A DNA stretch of 64,000 bases. It comes from Phaffia rhodozyma. Taxonomy: Eukaryota > Basidiomycota > Tremellomycetes > Cystofilobasidiales > Mrakiaceae. Where the stretch lies: contig JACGZH010000003.1 in assembly GCA_014706385.1 (NCBI GenBank), positions 1,815,501 through 1,879,500 on the forward strand, in the 5' to 3' direction. Below the pieces are notes generated by a model that ran no database searches, had not been told where the DNA came from, and saw only the letters and a list, made by a program, of their open reading frames with translations. Both the position numbers and the translations under genes were made by a program. Shown piece by piece: positions 43,501 to 56,966 of this stretch (positions within the stretch are counted from its first letter, which is position 1; each line of letters begins with the position of its first letter).

Positions 43501-46500
43501 ATGTCGTCCGAGCCATCCTTCCAGATCGCTCTTCCGTCTCTAGACGATGATGCAGATGATTCGGAGCAGCTGTTCTCTTACCCTGCTCCGCGGTTTGGCC
43601 AGTCTGGCAGCTTGTCACCCTTCGGCCCGTTCGGAGGGGGAGGGGATGGCTTCGGGGGCGGGGGCAGTGGGAGTGGTGGATTTGGTCCTTCCAGCTATAT
43701 GGGTGGGAACCAATCAGAACCCTCATCCTCTGTTCGGAAAGACTCTACTGTTTCTGCTCAATCACCAATTTCCTCTGCTCGAGCAACGGCTGGACCTCCA
43801 ACTGTTGGAAGCCGTAAACATAGCAATTCGGTTGGATCCGATACTCTGCCCCCACCTCCACCGCTGAAACAGATCGTCAAAAAGAGCAGCTTTGGAGCGC
43901 TCAGGTCAACATTCGGAGGAAAGAAAGAATCAGCCACAAGCTCGCTAGGGATGCACAAGTCACCATCCGTTGGAGGGTTGGGTAACTCTTCTGCTCTTCC
44001 GGACTCAAGCGCGGGTTCAAACTATCCTGTCCTGAGAAATCCATTCTCGAGATCAGCGTCCGCGTCGGCGACCACCATGCATACCATGAACAACAATCCC
44101 ATAACGTCGCCTAACTCATTTGCCTCTTCGTACAACGTCAATAAAACACGGAAAGCCCGCAATGGATCAGTTGCACTGTCGAGCTCATCCATCAACTTTC
44201 ATCAATCTCGACCGTCGACAACCTCTTCTGGGTTCTCTGCTAACCACTCTCCGAATTCTACACCGCCGCCCCCCCTCCCTACTTCTCTAAGATTACCCCA
44301 AAAGCACAGAAGGACGCCCTCTAGCCTATCGATAACAACAAACTCCTTCGTCCCACCATCTCAGATGAGCCTGCCTCCTCCTAGCACACCTCCTCAATTT
44401 GCTCTGCACCTCCTATTGAGATTATTTCAGGAAGTCACCACCAGCCATCTCGACGGCTTGGTGAATGCAAACAGGTGGCCTCTGGGGAAGCCAATGCCGA
44501 TAATAGAAGAAATCGTGGGAAAAGGAAAGGATTCCGAGCTAGACAAGGCCCTAGAAAGTTTGGGGATAGCGGTCGCCATCAGCGGAAATGGGGGTAGTGG
44601 TTTGGGTAAAGTTTTAGGTAGCAGTGGATCAAGAGGCAGAGGTGGGCCAGGTGGAATGGGAGCCGCATGGGGTGGAGGAGACGCTAAGGTTGCGCTCGAT
44701 TGTCTGATCAAGTGGAGGAACAATGTGTTGGAAGATGAAGTGGGTAGAGGAGCAGTGAGAAGTCATCTGTTAGTTCAACTGTGTTCTATCTGATCTTTCT
44801 TTCTGCGCTTCGAGAGAAGATGAAGAAGGATTCCCTTCCCTTCTATTTTCAATACTAAATCTGGTTGTATCCGTCTTTTTGCAACGTGAAACCTGCTACC
44901 AGACCTGGAATGTCGACCTCTGGAGTATCCGATGCAGCTGCAATGCTCAACGAACGGATCAATGTGAGTACACGTGACCGTCTATCATTTCTAAGACATT
45001 TAATTGACTTGCAGCTCTCCGGGAGTCACATCTAGCTCGGAACAATGTATATTCTCCTTCGCGCTCTTTTATCTATCATCCGACACACACCTAGCAAGGA
45101 GGTTTTGGGTGAGGCATTGGGCACCAAGATCGAAGACATGCTTTGGAGATGGATTGTAAAGGAGAAGGATATGTAAGACTTACTTCCAATAATCTTCCAT
45201 CTCTGTATCTTGTTGAAGCTTAGACCATTGTGTTTTCAACCTCAGGGAATCCTTGTCTCGTTCTCCAAACAAATTAGCAAACCAAAGGCTTTTGGTAGAA
45301 CTGTTGGGCGCATTAGCTAACATTCGGTTGGTTTGTATTTTTTCTTTTACACTGTTCGAAAAGCTAACTACGTAATCATCTGTGCGAATACATTCCAGTT
45401 TCCTTACTCTAACAGATCGCTTCGTAGTTGAGCTAGGAAAGGGATTGAGTGTAGGCTCAGGTGCCGTTGGTGGCACGGCGTCAAAAATTGAAAAAGAGGC
45501 CGAAGGAAAATTCGAGTTGATCGTGAGAGCAATGAAATGCTTCAAATTGAAGGTAGTGAAATTATTCCCTTTGTTATTAGTAGTGGCTGGTGGATAGTCG
45601 ATGGTCACTGCTTGTCTCAACTCCATAATTTGTGCTTACTGTAATTGTCATTTTACAAATATACAGGTTTATCCGCCACAAGATTTCGACATGTGTGCAG
45701 ACTTTTTATGTGATCTTGCCGGGTTCTTCTCTCAGACACATGGAGCGATTCTGAAAACAGCGTACGCAGAAACACTGCAAGAGCTCATTCATCCTATAGC
45801 CAATGTAAGTTTCTCAGGGCTCGCATCTGGTGGTTTTTTCTTTTTTTTTCAATCCATTCTGATCATTCTTATGCTGCATTCTATGGTATCAGGTCGCTAC
45901 GGCCGAAGTCAATCACCCGACGTGGGCCAAGGCTATCAACATCATTCGCGCGCAGGCGGCTAGGATGGCTAGTAAGGATAAGTATTGGACGGTCAGCTTC
46001 CCTCTAGTGGTGACGGCACTATGCGTATCTACCCGAGAAGTATTCTTGGAGCAATGGCAAAGTTGTCTGAACATTGCCGTTGGAAAGATGAAGGTTAGTC
46101 TTCGCTTAGAGTTGCTCTGTTCTCCGACACTGTGTGAACTCGCGTTTTTCTTCATATATTATCGAATTTGTAGGATCGCATAGCTCGCCCAATCATTATC
46201 AACAGCATAATGCGCCTCCTTTGGGTCTATCTGAATCGATGCTCAGGAGAAAGTAGCTCCGTCGTCACTGCTTCCCTCGATACAGTGTTCAAGTTCTGCT
46301 TCCCTCCCTCAAACCAGCCCACTCTCCAGCCATCAGAGGTTCCTATCGACGTTTTCATATGCATCCTTCATTTCACTCTTCTTCGTCAGAGCGACTACGG
46401 TCAAGATTTTGTTTTCCAGCTTTTGGCAGAATCCCGACTGTCGGACGGTGGTTCCTCTTCTAAGGTTGGAGATGGAGTTTTGATGCCTGAGAGAATGGCA

Positions 46501-49500
46501 ATTGCCATTCGCGCTGTTCTTCTCCATCTATACTGCTTGGAGCATGATGTCAAAACTCCGGTCTTCCCATCTACTTGTAGCTTTTCCTCTTTCGCCTACT
46601 CCAAAGACTATGATTTCTCGGGAGAAGCTCTCTCTGAAACGGTTCTGACCAAACCCGAAGTGACTGCCTTCCTCGATCGGCTCTCCCCCTTGATTGGGAG
46701 CATCGCACTCTTAGCCGACGGAGAGGTCGGAAAGATGTCTTTATTCGACGACCAGTTTCACGCATTCCGGTTCAAATCCGCTGAGGGCTTCGACAGCTTT
46801 ACCGTCCAGCACGGCCTTATCAAGCTTTCATATAAGAAATCACTTAAGCCGATATTCGAACTCTTGCGAGCAGCGTTTGATGCTTGGCCTCGGTGTAGTC
46901 ATCTCTTCATTGGGACCGACACAGCTCTCAAGATCTTATGTAGAGGAATTGCTCATGTCGATCCTGGTGTTGCCTTCTCTGCGACTGGAGCTCTTAAAAG
47001 GATTGCTCAATCGAAGGGAGTAGCAGAAACTGCCGCGCTTACGCTTTCTAGATACCTTACCACCGGTGATAATGTTGTTCGAGCCAGTCAGATTGGATCG
47101 AGAGCATACGAACAGCAGATTGATCGTTTGCTTCGACTCTGGGTGGACATACTTTCCTTTTGGGTGAGCGACCTTCATGGTACTCCTCAGCAGAATCGGG
47201 TTGCTGTCGATTCTCAGGTGTTGGCGGAGATCGAATGCTCAGCCTTGTTCTTCCTATCGTCGACATGTCGGTCCCTTCGAGTGCTTTCTATATCTGCTTT
47301 GCGTAGGATATCAGAGATACAGGATCTCTCATCGTCTGATGGACAATCTGTTATTCGAGCCATAAATCTTTTCGAGACGGAGGGAAAAAATCACGATGTT
47401 CTCACTACAACCATGTCGAATTCTTCTTTTCCGACACCTTCGGACCAAGCTCGGCTAGCCTCTTTCAAGGACCCTACGCCTCCGGATGTTTTAATTAAGT
47501 GGGCAGAGAGCGACAACAATACGGATCAGCAATTCTGGTTTTTATACTACCCGCACCTCATTAAACATCTCTATGAACAAGTTCCATCGTCGCTCCTTAT
47601 TTTGCGTACGTTGGTTGGACGCGTGTTTCTTAACTGGAGGTCAATTATCTCCACGATTAACGGCCAAGCTAAATCAAGTTTGGCTGCAGCTCCTAACTCT
47701 GGCTTCCGATCAAATCTTCCTCTAACAACAAAAGGCGTATCGGACTATTATCATCTAGCTGAGCAATGGAAGATATTCCTTACTATCCTTTGCGCTACCA
47801 CCGTCAGTGGCGATGGGTCTTCATCAGCCCTTACTCTTTCTGTGGCAGAAGGTACGATGAACAGGGATGCTGAATCTGAACGTCTAGCCTCTTCCAAGGT
47901 TCTCTTCCAACAAGTCATCTCTTACTTAGGATCCGAAAGCCACCGATTTAGGGATGCTGCCGTTATTGCCCTGGGCCATATTCCTCAGCCTAGTTTGGCT
48001 GATCTTCTGGGAAGTCTTCAGAGTGTCACTCGCCATGTGTACGATAACGCACAGCCCAACGGTCGATCCACTCCTGCTCGACGCGCCAGTGAGAGTGAAA
48101 ACAGTAGCCGGACGTATACTTCTGTCGCTCATGTCTTTGCTCGAATCTCTCATCTCATCAAGGACCCAAGAAGTTTAGGTGATGTGAAACTCATGCTAGC
48201 CATGTTGGAGTTTGTCCGCCGGACCCACCGATACCTGTTAGTTCGAGAAGATAATTGGAACCTTCACCCTCTTCGACGATACTTCTGTGCAGTGGTTGAG
48301 AATCTTACGGATGGACTGGCGACCCTGGATGATTCATCTCGGTTCTTCCCATCTGAGCTACGGGCTGCTGTCTTCAAGATCTGTGACGAATGGTGTAATC
48401 TAGGACGAAGGGCCGATATTGCGCAGGCTCGAGAGTCAAGAGTATTAGTAGCCATTCATGGATCCCTGACTAGCAGCGATCGTGATAAAGGAGCAATATT
48501 GTCAACAATGTCTAATCAAACAAAGCTGTTATCGAGTGCTGCAGCGACAGCCATGGCTGCCCTATGTGTGAGTTGAACTATCGTTGATCTTCTCGTCCTC
48601 AAGTTACGATTGTTAATTGTACGAGTTGTTTATGATTCTAGCAAGGATCATTGTTTCCTGTGACTGATCTTACCGACTCTAGTCGTACCAATATGGAGAT
48701 TCCTCTCGAGCCCAACGATATCTTGCAATGGATACGAGGTCTTTTCTCGACACCTTCTTCCGTAACCCACGAAGTAGGACGGTAAGTGACATAAGCAGTC
48801 ATCTACCAGACTCGAGCTTTTATCTAACAACATTCTTTTGGGGTTTTCCTCTGAGGCAGAAAAGCACTTCGATCACTGATTCGACATAACCATGAACATT
48901 CGTCTTTCATGACTGAGGTTCTTCATCAGTGTTGCTCCGAAGGGGATCAATTTGGACTTCATCAATCCTTCTTCTCTGTATTAGTCGAAACATTATCGTT
49001 TGCTCGTCCGCCTGCTCTGTCTTTCTCTCAGAAGGCGTGTATTGCCCTTATCAAGCTTGGTCATCCGGATGTGGCCATCCGTCGACGAGCTTACAACCTG
49101 GTGGAGACCCTTGGAAACAAAGACGAACACGAGTTTGCTTGGGTTCAGCCATCAGTTGGTAGCTCGGCTCCCAACATATATCTAGGAGCGCAGCGACGAA
49201 TTGCGGAAGCTTTCGCTGAGTGTCATCCTTCAGAGGCACCTCACATGCTCATCGAATGCACTCACCGATTCTCTCGGGTAGATTCCCTTCGTCGTCCAGT
49301 ATGCTTAGCTATACTACCGCCATTCTTGAAAAATCTCGATCTGTCCGCGTCCGAAACGATATCTCGGCCAGAGAGCATTCCGAGTTACATACTTCTTTCC
49401 AATCTTCTCTTCTTAGCTGTGAAATTTGGAGACAGCCATCCAAGCGAAGTCCGCGACATTTGGATCAACCTTGCCTGTGGTCCGTTGCCTCACAACAGCA

Positions 49501-51723
49501 GTTGCATCATCAAGTTTCTCTTCCAGCAATCAGGTCGAAGACCAACCCAAGAGTTCCTCGTACAGGCTCAGCGAATCGTTGCTTGCCTTGCTCAAACTCC
49601 GATTGCTCAAGCAGTCTACGAGGACCTGGCAAGTTTCATAGAGCCGGCAGCGATGGTTTCTCTTCCGGAAGCAGACGAGGCATGGCCTGTTCCATCCAAC
49701 TTGTTCGTTCCAGACCTCAATGCTCTTTTTCCGACATCTGTCCCCATCCCTGCTCTATCTACCGGTCAACTCGCTCTACTCTTTGTCGGAGAGGTCATGC
49801 TTGAACGGTTCAAGGAATCTTCACTCGACCCTCGACTTGCTGTCCTTCTACATGCGACCTGTGTTCAAGTAGATCATCACTCTAGTCAAGTTAGAGAACA
49901 AGCTCAAGCGCTTCTGTTCCAGATCCTTTACGCCTGGACATGCGATTCTGTCCACCTCGAGGATGAGAACGTTCGGACCATCGCTTGGGATAAGATCGGT
50001 CGTCTCTGGGACGAACGGTCCGAGTTGTTCTGGACTCAAGGTGATGAAGATGTGTACAACGAGTCTTTGCATGTTCCAAAACGGATGGAAACACTTGTCG
50101 AGCGGGTCTTGAGGGTGTTAGAACCATATTATCCGGAACTTCGGCATGTGTGGGGTGCGCTGGCGGTAGATTGGGGCACTGCCTGTCCCGATCGACATAT
50201 AGCATGCCGGTCCTTCCAAATCTTCCGAGTCTTAAGCCCGGAAGTGTCTGCTCAAATGCTAGCCGATATGCTCGGTCGATTATCCAACACTCTAGCTGAT
50301 GTCCTACCAAACAATAACTTGTTCTGTCGAGAGATTATTCTTAGCTTATCCGAAATCGTCCGGTCGATGGAAACAGATGATCTTCTATCGTTCCCTCAGC
50401 TGTTCTGGTGCGTTGCTGCGTGTCTTTCAACTACCGTGGAGAGCGAATTCTTGGTCTCCTTAGAACTCCTCAACTTGATACTTGAAAAGCTGGATCTATG
50501 CGAAGACGACAATGTAGACGTTTTGCTTCAAAATCAACCGGATGACTGGCCAGGAGATGATCTCAAGCTACAAGCTATTCTTCTTCCTGGTCTTCGATCC
50601 TCTCTCACTGATCAAATGACATTTGACGTCCTTGCTCGCTTGGCGAAGGTCCACTGTCCTCTCTTGCTTGATATTGATGGTAAGCCCTGTTATGGAACTC
50701 TGTGAGAGAAGTACAAATCTAACGCCATATCATCGCGTTTCCTACTTGCTCTCCTAGCCGATCGTACTTTGCATATATTCACCGCCATTCTTCCTTGGTG
50801 TCTTCATGGAATGGATCAGGATGCGCTTGAGCCTTCACTTGTTGGTCTGGCGGATGATATCAGCGCGATAGCTGAGCAGGAAGGCAAAGTCAGCATTCAA
50901 AGACTCATGACCTCGTTTTCAAAAAATCGATTCCGAACCAAAGACGATTTCCTCCGTCAAGCAGTTGGGTGTCTCCGTGAACATTTCTTACCAACGAACG
51001 GTTTCCGAGTGATTGAAGTCCTTCTCGGTCTCTGTCTGAACTCTCGAGATTGGATCCGAGAGAAAACGATGTTGATTCTCAAGCTCGTGTTTCAATCTTC
51101 AGAGGCGAAGGAACCCTTGGCGATTTATGGAGCGGAGCTTTTGATGCCGCTTCTCCGGTTGCTCAGCACCGAGTTTGCTGCCTCAGCTCTCGAGGTACTT
51201 TCTGAACCCATCAATGTCCAAGGAGGTCCTGCCGCTGCTCAAGTCATTCGAATGAGCATGACTTTCGGCGCGGTGATGGACGGTCTAACGGATCCTGCCG
51301 GAGAGGTGTTTGGCACACCGCTCGAGACCGGGTGGTGTGTGCCCAAAGCAGAGGAACAATCTAGATTGGCGAGAGCGTCGATGTTGGCGGTTTTCGGTTC
51401 GCTGACGGTCTCTGGGAATGTTCAGTCTCAAGCGCATTTCAGTATGTTTGCAGAACCAAATACGTTGTTTGGAATCAACGGCTCTCAGCTCTCATTGGAA
51501 TCCTACGGAGGCTCGATAGCCGAAGAGCTGACGCTCGGTCAGTTGGTTGGCGATTTACATAGTTTAAATCAGTAAGCTTCTTCTTTCTGCTATATCTCTG
51601 CTCCAGTTTTGTTTCCTTTCGCTTTTTGCCTGCCAGTAAAGGGAATCCTGACTTGGACATCATTCGACTGTATCACCAATTAGATTCTTTGACGACGAGC
51701 AGGATGACGAGTTTACCGTCTGA
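43501..51723 (+). CDS. TAO3: Cell morphogenesis scaffold, Furry/Tao3(Pag1)/Mor2 family
   Basis: Twelve exons, phases verified: 43501-44768, 44903-44963, 45036-45172, 45246-45326, 45399-45552, 45667-45804, 45893-46093, 46174-48567, 48642-48781, 48860-50679, 50758-51571 and 51684-51723, giving about 2,400 residues. A Ser/Gly-rich N-terminus leads to the conserved region (FALHLLLRLFQEV and ALDCLIKWRNNVLEDE). The strongly conserved parts are YPPQDFDMCADFLCDLAGFF, WAKAINIIRAQAARM and PIIINSIMRLLWVYLNRCSG. HEAT-like repeats fill the rest, and it ends FFDDEQDDEFTV. The family (yeast Tao3/Pag1, fission yeast Mor2, animal Furry) scaffolds the NDR kinase RAM pathway for polarised growth at cell tips and bud sites. 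A glycine-rich insert sits inside the N-terminal conserved region near 44590-44690. Confidence 0.93.
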
Positions 51724-52400
51724 GAAACGGATCGTACATGAATCGATCTGTCGTTAACAGTGTCATCATGGGAATGCTTGAGAACTGAGCAAGGAAGGTA
51801 TGCGTCTCGATCTCTCAAAATAGAAGTAGTTCACGTGTCCTCTCTTTTTCTGGTCTGTCTTTCTTCCTCATCATCAATATCTATTTTTGTCTACGTTTCA
51901 TGTCGCACGATTACGATCCTCATACGTTTACGGTCTACATACATTCCCGGTACTATTCTTGTACCAGATAACCGATAGTAACTTTGTCTATCTATATTTA
52001 TATATACCTCGCTCGAATGATAGTTTCTCTCAGCTTAACATGATTCAAGATGAGCTTTGTCTCCTATACTCGAGTCAGTGATAAAGAGATGAGAAAAGCT
52101 CGACATGAAATTCACATAAGCGAACAAGGCGTAGATCGACCGAAGAATTAATGATAGATATAACATGAATGAGACCGATAAGTTGTCTAGAAAGTGAAAA
52201 CAAAAAGATAATAATACAACGAAAGTGGCAAGATATAGGAGGATTGATTCAGAGAAAAGGTATGTATCACAGAGCAGAGGTCTATAAAGTCTATTATCGA
52301 AGTCAGGCAGCAACCCAGAAACGCCGGAGATATGGACGATCAAGAGAGAGAAGAAAAGTGTAGAAGGAAAGCGAATAGAAAAAACAGAACAGATCCAACT
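51724..52400. other. Convergent intergenic region, Tao3-like gene / bHLH factor
   Basis: About 680 bp between two gene ends. AT-rich, with no supported gene or repeat. Confidence 0.5.
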
Positions 52401-53673
52401 CTACGCGCCGCGTACGTTCGAAAACGATAAGAGCGCCGAAGCGGCCTCGACCTCCTCAACGACCTGTATTCTCTTCCGCTTCATACCCCTGCTCTCGTAA
52501 TCTTCGATCTTGACCAAGCTGGTATACAACCCTAAGCCCGGGCTGGAGGCTAGGCCATATGCAGTACTCAGGTTTGGGGGTGAGCAAGGATTCATGTGAG
52601 CAGGCTGATGGAGCGGCATGGCTGGAAGAGAACTGGACGGGTCCTCTATTCTGGTGACCGAGGGAAGGTGTATCGAGTTCCAGTGGGTTTGAGATCGGGG
52701 AGAGAGGGAGACGGCATTGGGTCTCGGGAAGTAAGGAGGAGACAACGAAGAGGAGATGGGTGGAGGAGGGACGAAGAACTGAGATTGAGATGGCAGTTGC
52801 TCTGAAGAGTTGTAGGAGAGGGCTGAGCGATTGATGGGCGGAACAGAGGTCAACGAGCTAATGGATGGAAGAAAAGAAGATGAAATGGGTATAGGATTGG
52901 TGGGTGTTGAAATGTGTGTAGAGACAACAGGCTTTTCCTTCTCCTCATCAACAGTATTATCGTCCTCGTCCTCTTCGTCCTCATCCTCGTCCTCGTCCTT
53001 CTCGTTTTCATCACCCAGTTCCTCTTCGGTTTCGTTAGGATCTATAGATTGACGACTCAAGCGCTTGGTTTCAAGTCTTGTGATGCTTTCCTGAAGATGT
53101 TTAACGTATGTCACTGTCCTAACGGATAGTCGAAATAAGAGTCGCATATAAATAGAAACGTGTTGGCCCAATATGATCCCACGTGACAGGAGAGACAATC
53201 AAGAAATTCGTGAACACGAACCTCATCAAGACCTCGAGCTTGAATTCTTTTCCAGCCCCCTTTCCCTCACCAACCCAGCCATCCTCGTCCTCGCCCTCTT
53301 TGGCGCCGGCGCCAAGCGACTTGAGTTCATCCCATCCGGGTACGAGCGATCTGAGAGCTTCGAGACAGTCATTGATTCGGACACGTCTACGCTTCTCAAT
53401 GATTGAGTGATTGATCTTTCGTTGAGTTCTCGTCGACTTTTTAGATGTTGCCGAGGTTTGTCTCGCAGAAGGGACAGGATGGTCGGATGATTGAACGGAT
53501 GGATGAGACGACGGGTTGGAAAGGCATAAAGCGGGAGGGGAGGGAGGTGGAAGGTTATGGTTAGATTTGCCGTATTGTGAGCACGTGGACCGTCTGCGGA
53601 CAGGAGAGGTCGCCACGGGATAGAGATTTGGAGATGGAGACGGTGTCGGCAGATGAGCTGATCGTGTGTTCAT
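52401..53673 (-). CDS. bHLH transcription factor
   Basis: Two exons, 53222-53673 and 52401-53118, giving 389 residues. The basic region and helix 1 read RKINHSIIEKRRRVRINDCL, with His, Glu and Arg at the spacing expected for CACGTG-type E-box binding. Helix 2 forms only after splicing (KLEVLMRTVTYVKHLQESIT). A Gly/Glu-rich loop of about 35 residues between the helices is longer than usual. After the domain comes an acidic run (KDEDEDEDEEDEDD) and Ser/Pro-rich sequence. It is nuclear; its targets could be phosphate, lipid or metabolic genes, but no assignment is possible from sequence. The GTTCGT donor matches a donor type common in this window. Confidence 0.82.
52969..53021. repeat. Acidic coding repeat (GAG/GAC codons) in the bHLH factor
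   Basis: Plus-strand TCCTCG units coding alternating Asp and Glu on the minus strand. It forms a strongly acidic stretch just after the bHLH domain. Confidence 0.7.
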
Positions 53674-54331
53674 GGCTGTGTGTATGATGGCTGTATGTTT
53701 ATGTCTGTAACTTTGTTGGATATAGTGCTGATAGCTAAGGAAGAGATCAAGGAAGAAGAAGGCTGAAAATCGTCAGGTCGAAAATTCAGATTTATAAAAG
53801 AAAGGAATCAAAACAGATGGGGGGAAAGGATAGAGAGAGACAAGTCGAGATGGGAGCCGTATCAGTCCTACTAAAACCCCAACATCAGGTCACACGAGTT
53901 CAGCCGTCCCCAAAAGACCAGTGGCAAGTCGGACGACCTCGAGAAAGAACGTTTCCAACCGGAAAGTCCCCCACGTTCGATCACCCCATGGGATTTTTAT
54001 TCGTCTCCCCCTTTCTCTCTCTCTTTCCTCGTCCTCCAGTCTGATCTCCTTCTCTCTTCCCCTTCCGATTCCGACAAGAAAACAAGTTTGGACGCCAATA
54101 TGTATAAGGAATCGGTATTCTGAAAGATGTTGTTACCCAACGAATTCTAAAGCGACCCAGAGGTAAAGAAACGCAGGAGGGAAGAAACTAGAAGGGACCA
54201 GAAAGTCACCCACGTTTATTCCTGGGGTATTTGTCGCTCTCTCAATAATACTAAGAGTTTTTCTTTCCTCCACGTTCCTTTCGGCTCTCCCTGTTTTTCT
54301 TTCTTTTCTTCGACAGCAATTCGTCGCCAGG
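53674..54331. other. Intergenic, bHLH factor promoter and MED10 3' flank
   Basis: About 660 bp, pyrimidine-rich, upstream of the bHLH gene. It contains two copies of a CACCCACGTT / CCCCCACGTTC-like motif (about 53967 and 54208) close to CACGT cores. No gene supported. Confidence 0.4.
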
Positions 54332-55127
54332 TCACCGCATCGGTTCCTCGACCTTCATCTCAGTATGATCATTGGCAAGACCGGCTGTCGGTTGCTCATC
54401 CTGTAAAAGTTCCGGAAAGTTTTCAAGAAGCGATTTCTCGAGCAAACTATGATAAGACTATAAGGTTTTAACACGATTGAGATTGTCTCTTCGTTAGGCT
54501 TGTTATCTTTAATCACAGTCAAGCAAATCAAGGAGAGGGATGAAATAGGAACGAAAGACACGCACCGAGATCGCTTGAAGTTTACCATGCGAATACTGGT
54601 TCGATCCAACAGCCTCTTCAATTTTGTTTCGAGTGAACTGATGTGGGTTTTTGTCCTGATCGATTAGACTATAATTCACATACACTCTCTCTATCAGTCG
54701 TTTGTCCGGAACGAACAGGGCACTTTGAAGAGCCAGAGTGAAACATACTCCAAAACTTCCATAGGAACTTTTGCCTCTATCCGAGGCTTCATCTCTGACA
54801 ACTGGAAGAGACTATCGAGTGTTCTCGAGCTGAGACCAACGAAACAAGACAAGAACACACAGAGCACATACTAAGCATCTCGATCTTTCATCACTATACA
54901 CTAGCTGAAAATTTATCTTTTGAAGATAAAGAAACCCAAACGCACGCAGCTCCGGCAGCCAATCCCTCTTTAGTAGGCTGGACCGAACTAGCGGCGACCT
55001 GCATCTCCGTCAACGACTGAAACAACGTGAGCAGGGTCGACTCTAGCTCTAGGGTCGTCGGATCCGGCCTCGTGGTTGAGCCGATAAGGCTTGTGTTTGA
55101 TTGAGACAGATGAGAAGATTGATCCAT
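54332..55127 (-). CDS. MED10: Mediator subunit Med10 (Nut2)
   Basis: Multi-exon gene of about 170 residues. Exon 1 starts at the ATG at 55127 and codes LESTLLTLFQSLTEMQVAAS, the Med10 N-terminal helix. Splicing then gives SRTLDSLFQLSEMKPRIEAK and VPMEVLDLIDQDKNPHQFTR, the signature of the family (VPLEVLxxVDxGxNPxxYT). NKIEEAVGSNQYSHGKLQAI and a last exon with SLLEKSLLENFPELLQDEQP follow. The exon 1 donor is GTGCGT, and later acceptors are TCTCAG and TATAG. Med10 is an essential subunit of the middle module, joining Mediator to RNA polymerase II transcription in the nucleus. Length fits the family. Without splicing the frame stops soon after the first donor. Confidence 0.87.
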
Positions 55128-55644
55128 GGTATGTATGTGGGTGCAAATTGTTGGTTTTTGTCAAGAGGCGTTGTTTTGGACTAGGAAACGGCGGTTAGTA
55201 ACCGGTGACTATTCAATCGTTCTCTTGATCTCGAAATTCCAATCGGTGTTTGGTGCATTCGACCATCCCACCTCTGTTCCCTTTCCCCCTTTAAGCAGTT
55301 TTTCTTTCTCGTCTTACTGATATCTGTGGGTACTTTTATATTCTCCGTTATCTTCTGGGAAGGAACAATCGATGGTTTGTGCCGGAGAAGCGGAATATCA
55401 TCTCAAGGGTGAGGGAAACGCAGAGATTGCTGCAAGCGAAAAGACCTTGATACTGTGCGACTGTGCAAAGGAATATTGAAAGAAAGCAAAGTGCTGGGTC
55501 CAAACAAGACGACAAAGGGGGATGAAATCAGCTTTTTTCATGTGTTCTGTATCGTCTCTGTTGATGTAATAAGCTGACCGTCTGTTCTTCTTTGACGTGT
55601 TTTCAATACAGAATCAGGCAACAGGCTTCCCAAATTGAGAAAAC
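55128..55644. promoter_or_regulatory. Divergent promoter, MED10 / DPM1
   Basis: A 517-bp region carrying both promoters. No specific motif is claimed and no small gene is visible. Confidence 0.45.
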
Positions 55645-56697
55645 ATGTCGTCCCAACCTCCTATCACGCACTCCATCGTCGTCCCAGCTTACAAAGAGAA
55701 TCTAAATCTCCGACCACTTGTCACTCGAATCTTTGCCGCGCTCTCTCGTCCAGACTCTCCGATCCATGCCGAAACGACTGAGGTGCTGATCGTAGATGAT
55801 AACTCGCGCGATGGCTCAGTCGAAACGATCGATAAACTTCGCTCAGAGGGTTACAACGTTAGAATTTTGGTCCGAACGGATGAGAGAGGGTTGAGCAGTG
55901 CCGTTGTCAGAGGTTTCAGAGAGGCAGAGGGTGGAAAGATGTTGTGCATGGATGCAGATCTTCAGGTTTGTTCAGGACTTGTCCCCTTTTCTTGGTTTTT
56001 GTTTACGCAGATATATGTGTGTAGATATGAACGACCTTTCCTTGCCCGTCCTTTCCTTTCCTTTCCTTTCCATTACAGCACCCACCAGAGTACGTTCCAT
56101 CGATGCTGGCAGCACTCTCTTCCGCTCAGCCATTCGTCCTTGGAACGAGATATGCCAAAGGAGTAGAGATGGACGCTTCCTGGCCGATGTACAGACGGGT
56201 TATCTCTTCAGGAGCGCGGATGATGGCGCTACCTCTAACAAGCGCGAGTGATCCAATGTCTGGGTTCTTTGGGATTCGAAAAGAAGAAGTACGTCCTAAT
56301 TATTTTCATCTATATCTCTCTATCATGCTGGCTTGGTTATTTATTACTCTTGCTGCCCTTGCTTCCCCTCTGACTTCGCCTCCCTCTCTTATACACGCAC
56401 ACACACACACAAATATAGTTCCTCAAAGCAAAGAACCTTAACTCGTCAGGCTTCAAGATCGCGCTCGACCTACTCGTCAAAGCACAGATCCCATCTCGTG
56501 GTATTGCCGAAGTTCCCTTCTCATTCGGCGTCCGATCGGAAGGTGAATCTAAACTGTCAGGCAAGGTAATGGTCAAGTATCTCGAACAGCTCGTCGAGCT
56601 CTATCTTGCAAAGTTCGGAGTTGCCGTCGTTGGGTTGGTTGTCTTGGTCTTGCTCGCAGTTGGCTTTGGGGGGTTGTGGTTCTTGTTTGCTGAATAA
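55645..56697 (+). CDS. DPM1: Dolichol-phosphate mannosyltransferase
   Basis: Three exons, 55645-55965, 56079-56288 and 56419-56697, giving 269 residues with exact phases. The GT2 fold starts THSIVVPAYKENLNLRPLVT, with VLIVDDNSRDGS and the metal-binding MDADLQ joined by splicing to HPPEYVP. Later motifs are ASDPMSGFFGIRKEE and SRGIAEVPFSFGVRSEGESK. The C-terminus is one membrane helix (VAVVGLVVLVLLAVGFGGLW), so this is the yeast-type, self-anchored Dpm1 rather than the human type that needs Dpm3. It makes Dol-P-Man on the ER for N-glycans, O-mannosylation and GPI anchors. Confidence 0.96.
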
Positions 56698-56966
56698 ATT
56701 AGGAAAAGATAGAGGTGGGAGTGAGTGTGTGATGGGAAAGAGGGGCCAACATGTACATTAGACGTATGCATCATGTTTATCGAATAATGTTTTGTTCTTA
56801 TTGACCTGATTATAGAAAGAGAGGGAGCTCCTTGTCTCTTTTGTATTTGGTAATGGAAGCTGAGAGCTTTATATCATTTTTGAAGACTGAAGAAGCTATG
56901 GATTATGATAATGATAATAAAGAATACGATAGGGAGAAGGAAAAGAAAAGGAAGACTTAGAAAGGC

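Noticed and set aside
46766..46780. GGTTCAAATCC, a match to a tRNA B box
   Set aside because: It lies inside an exon of the Tao3-like gene and has no paired A box or cloverleaf.
54598..54612. GGTTCGATCC, another tRNA B-box-like match
   Set aside because: It lies in a MED10 exon, and flanking sequence does not fold into a tRNA.
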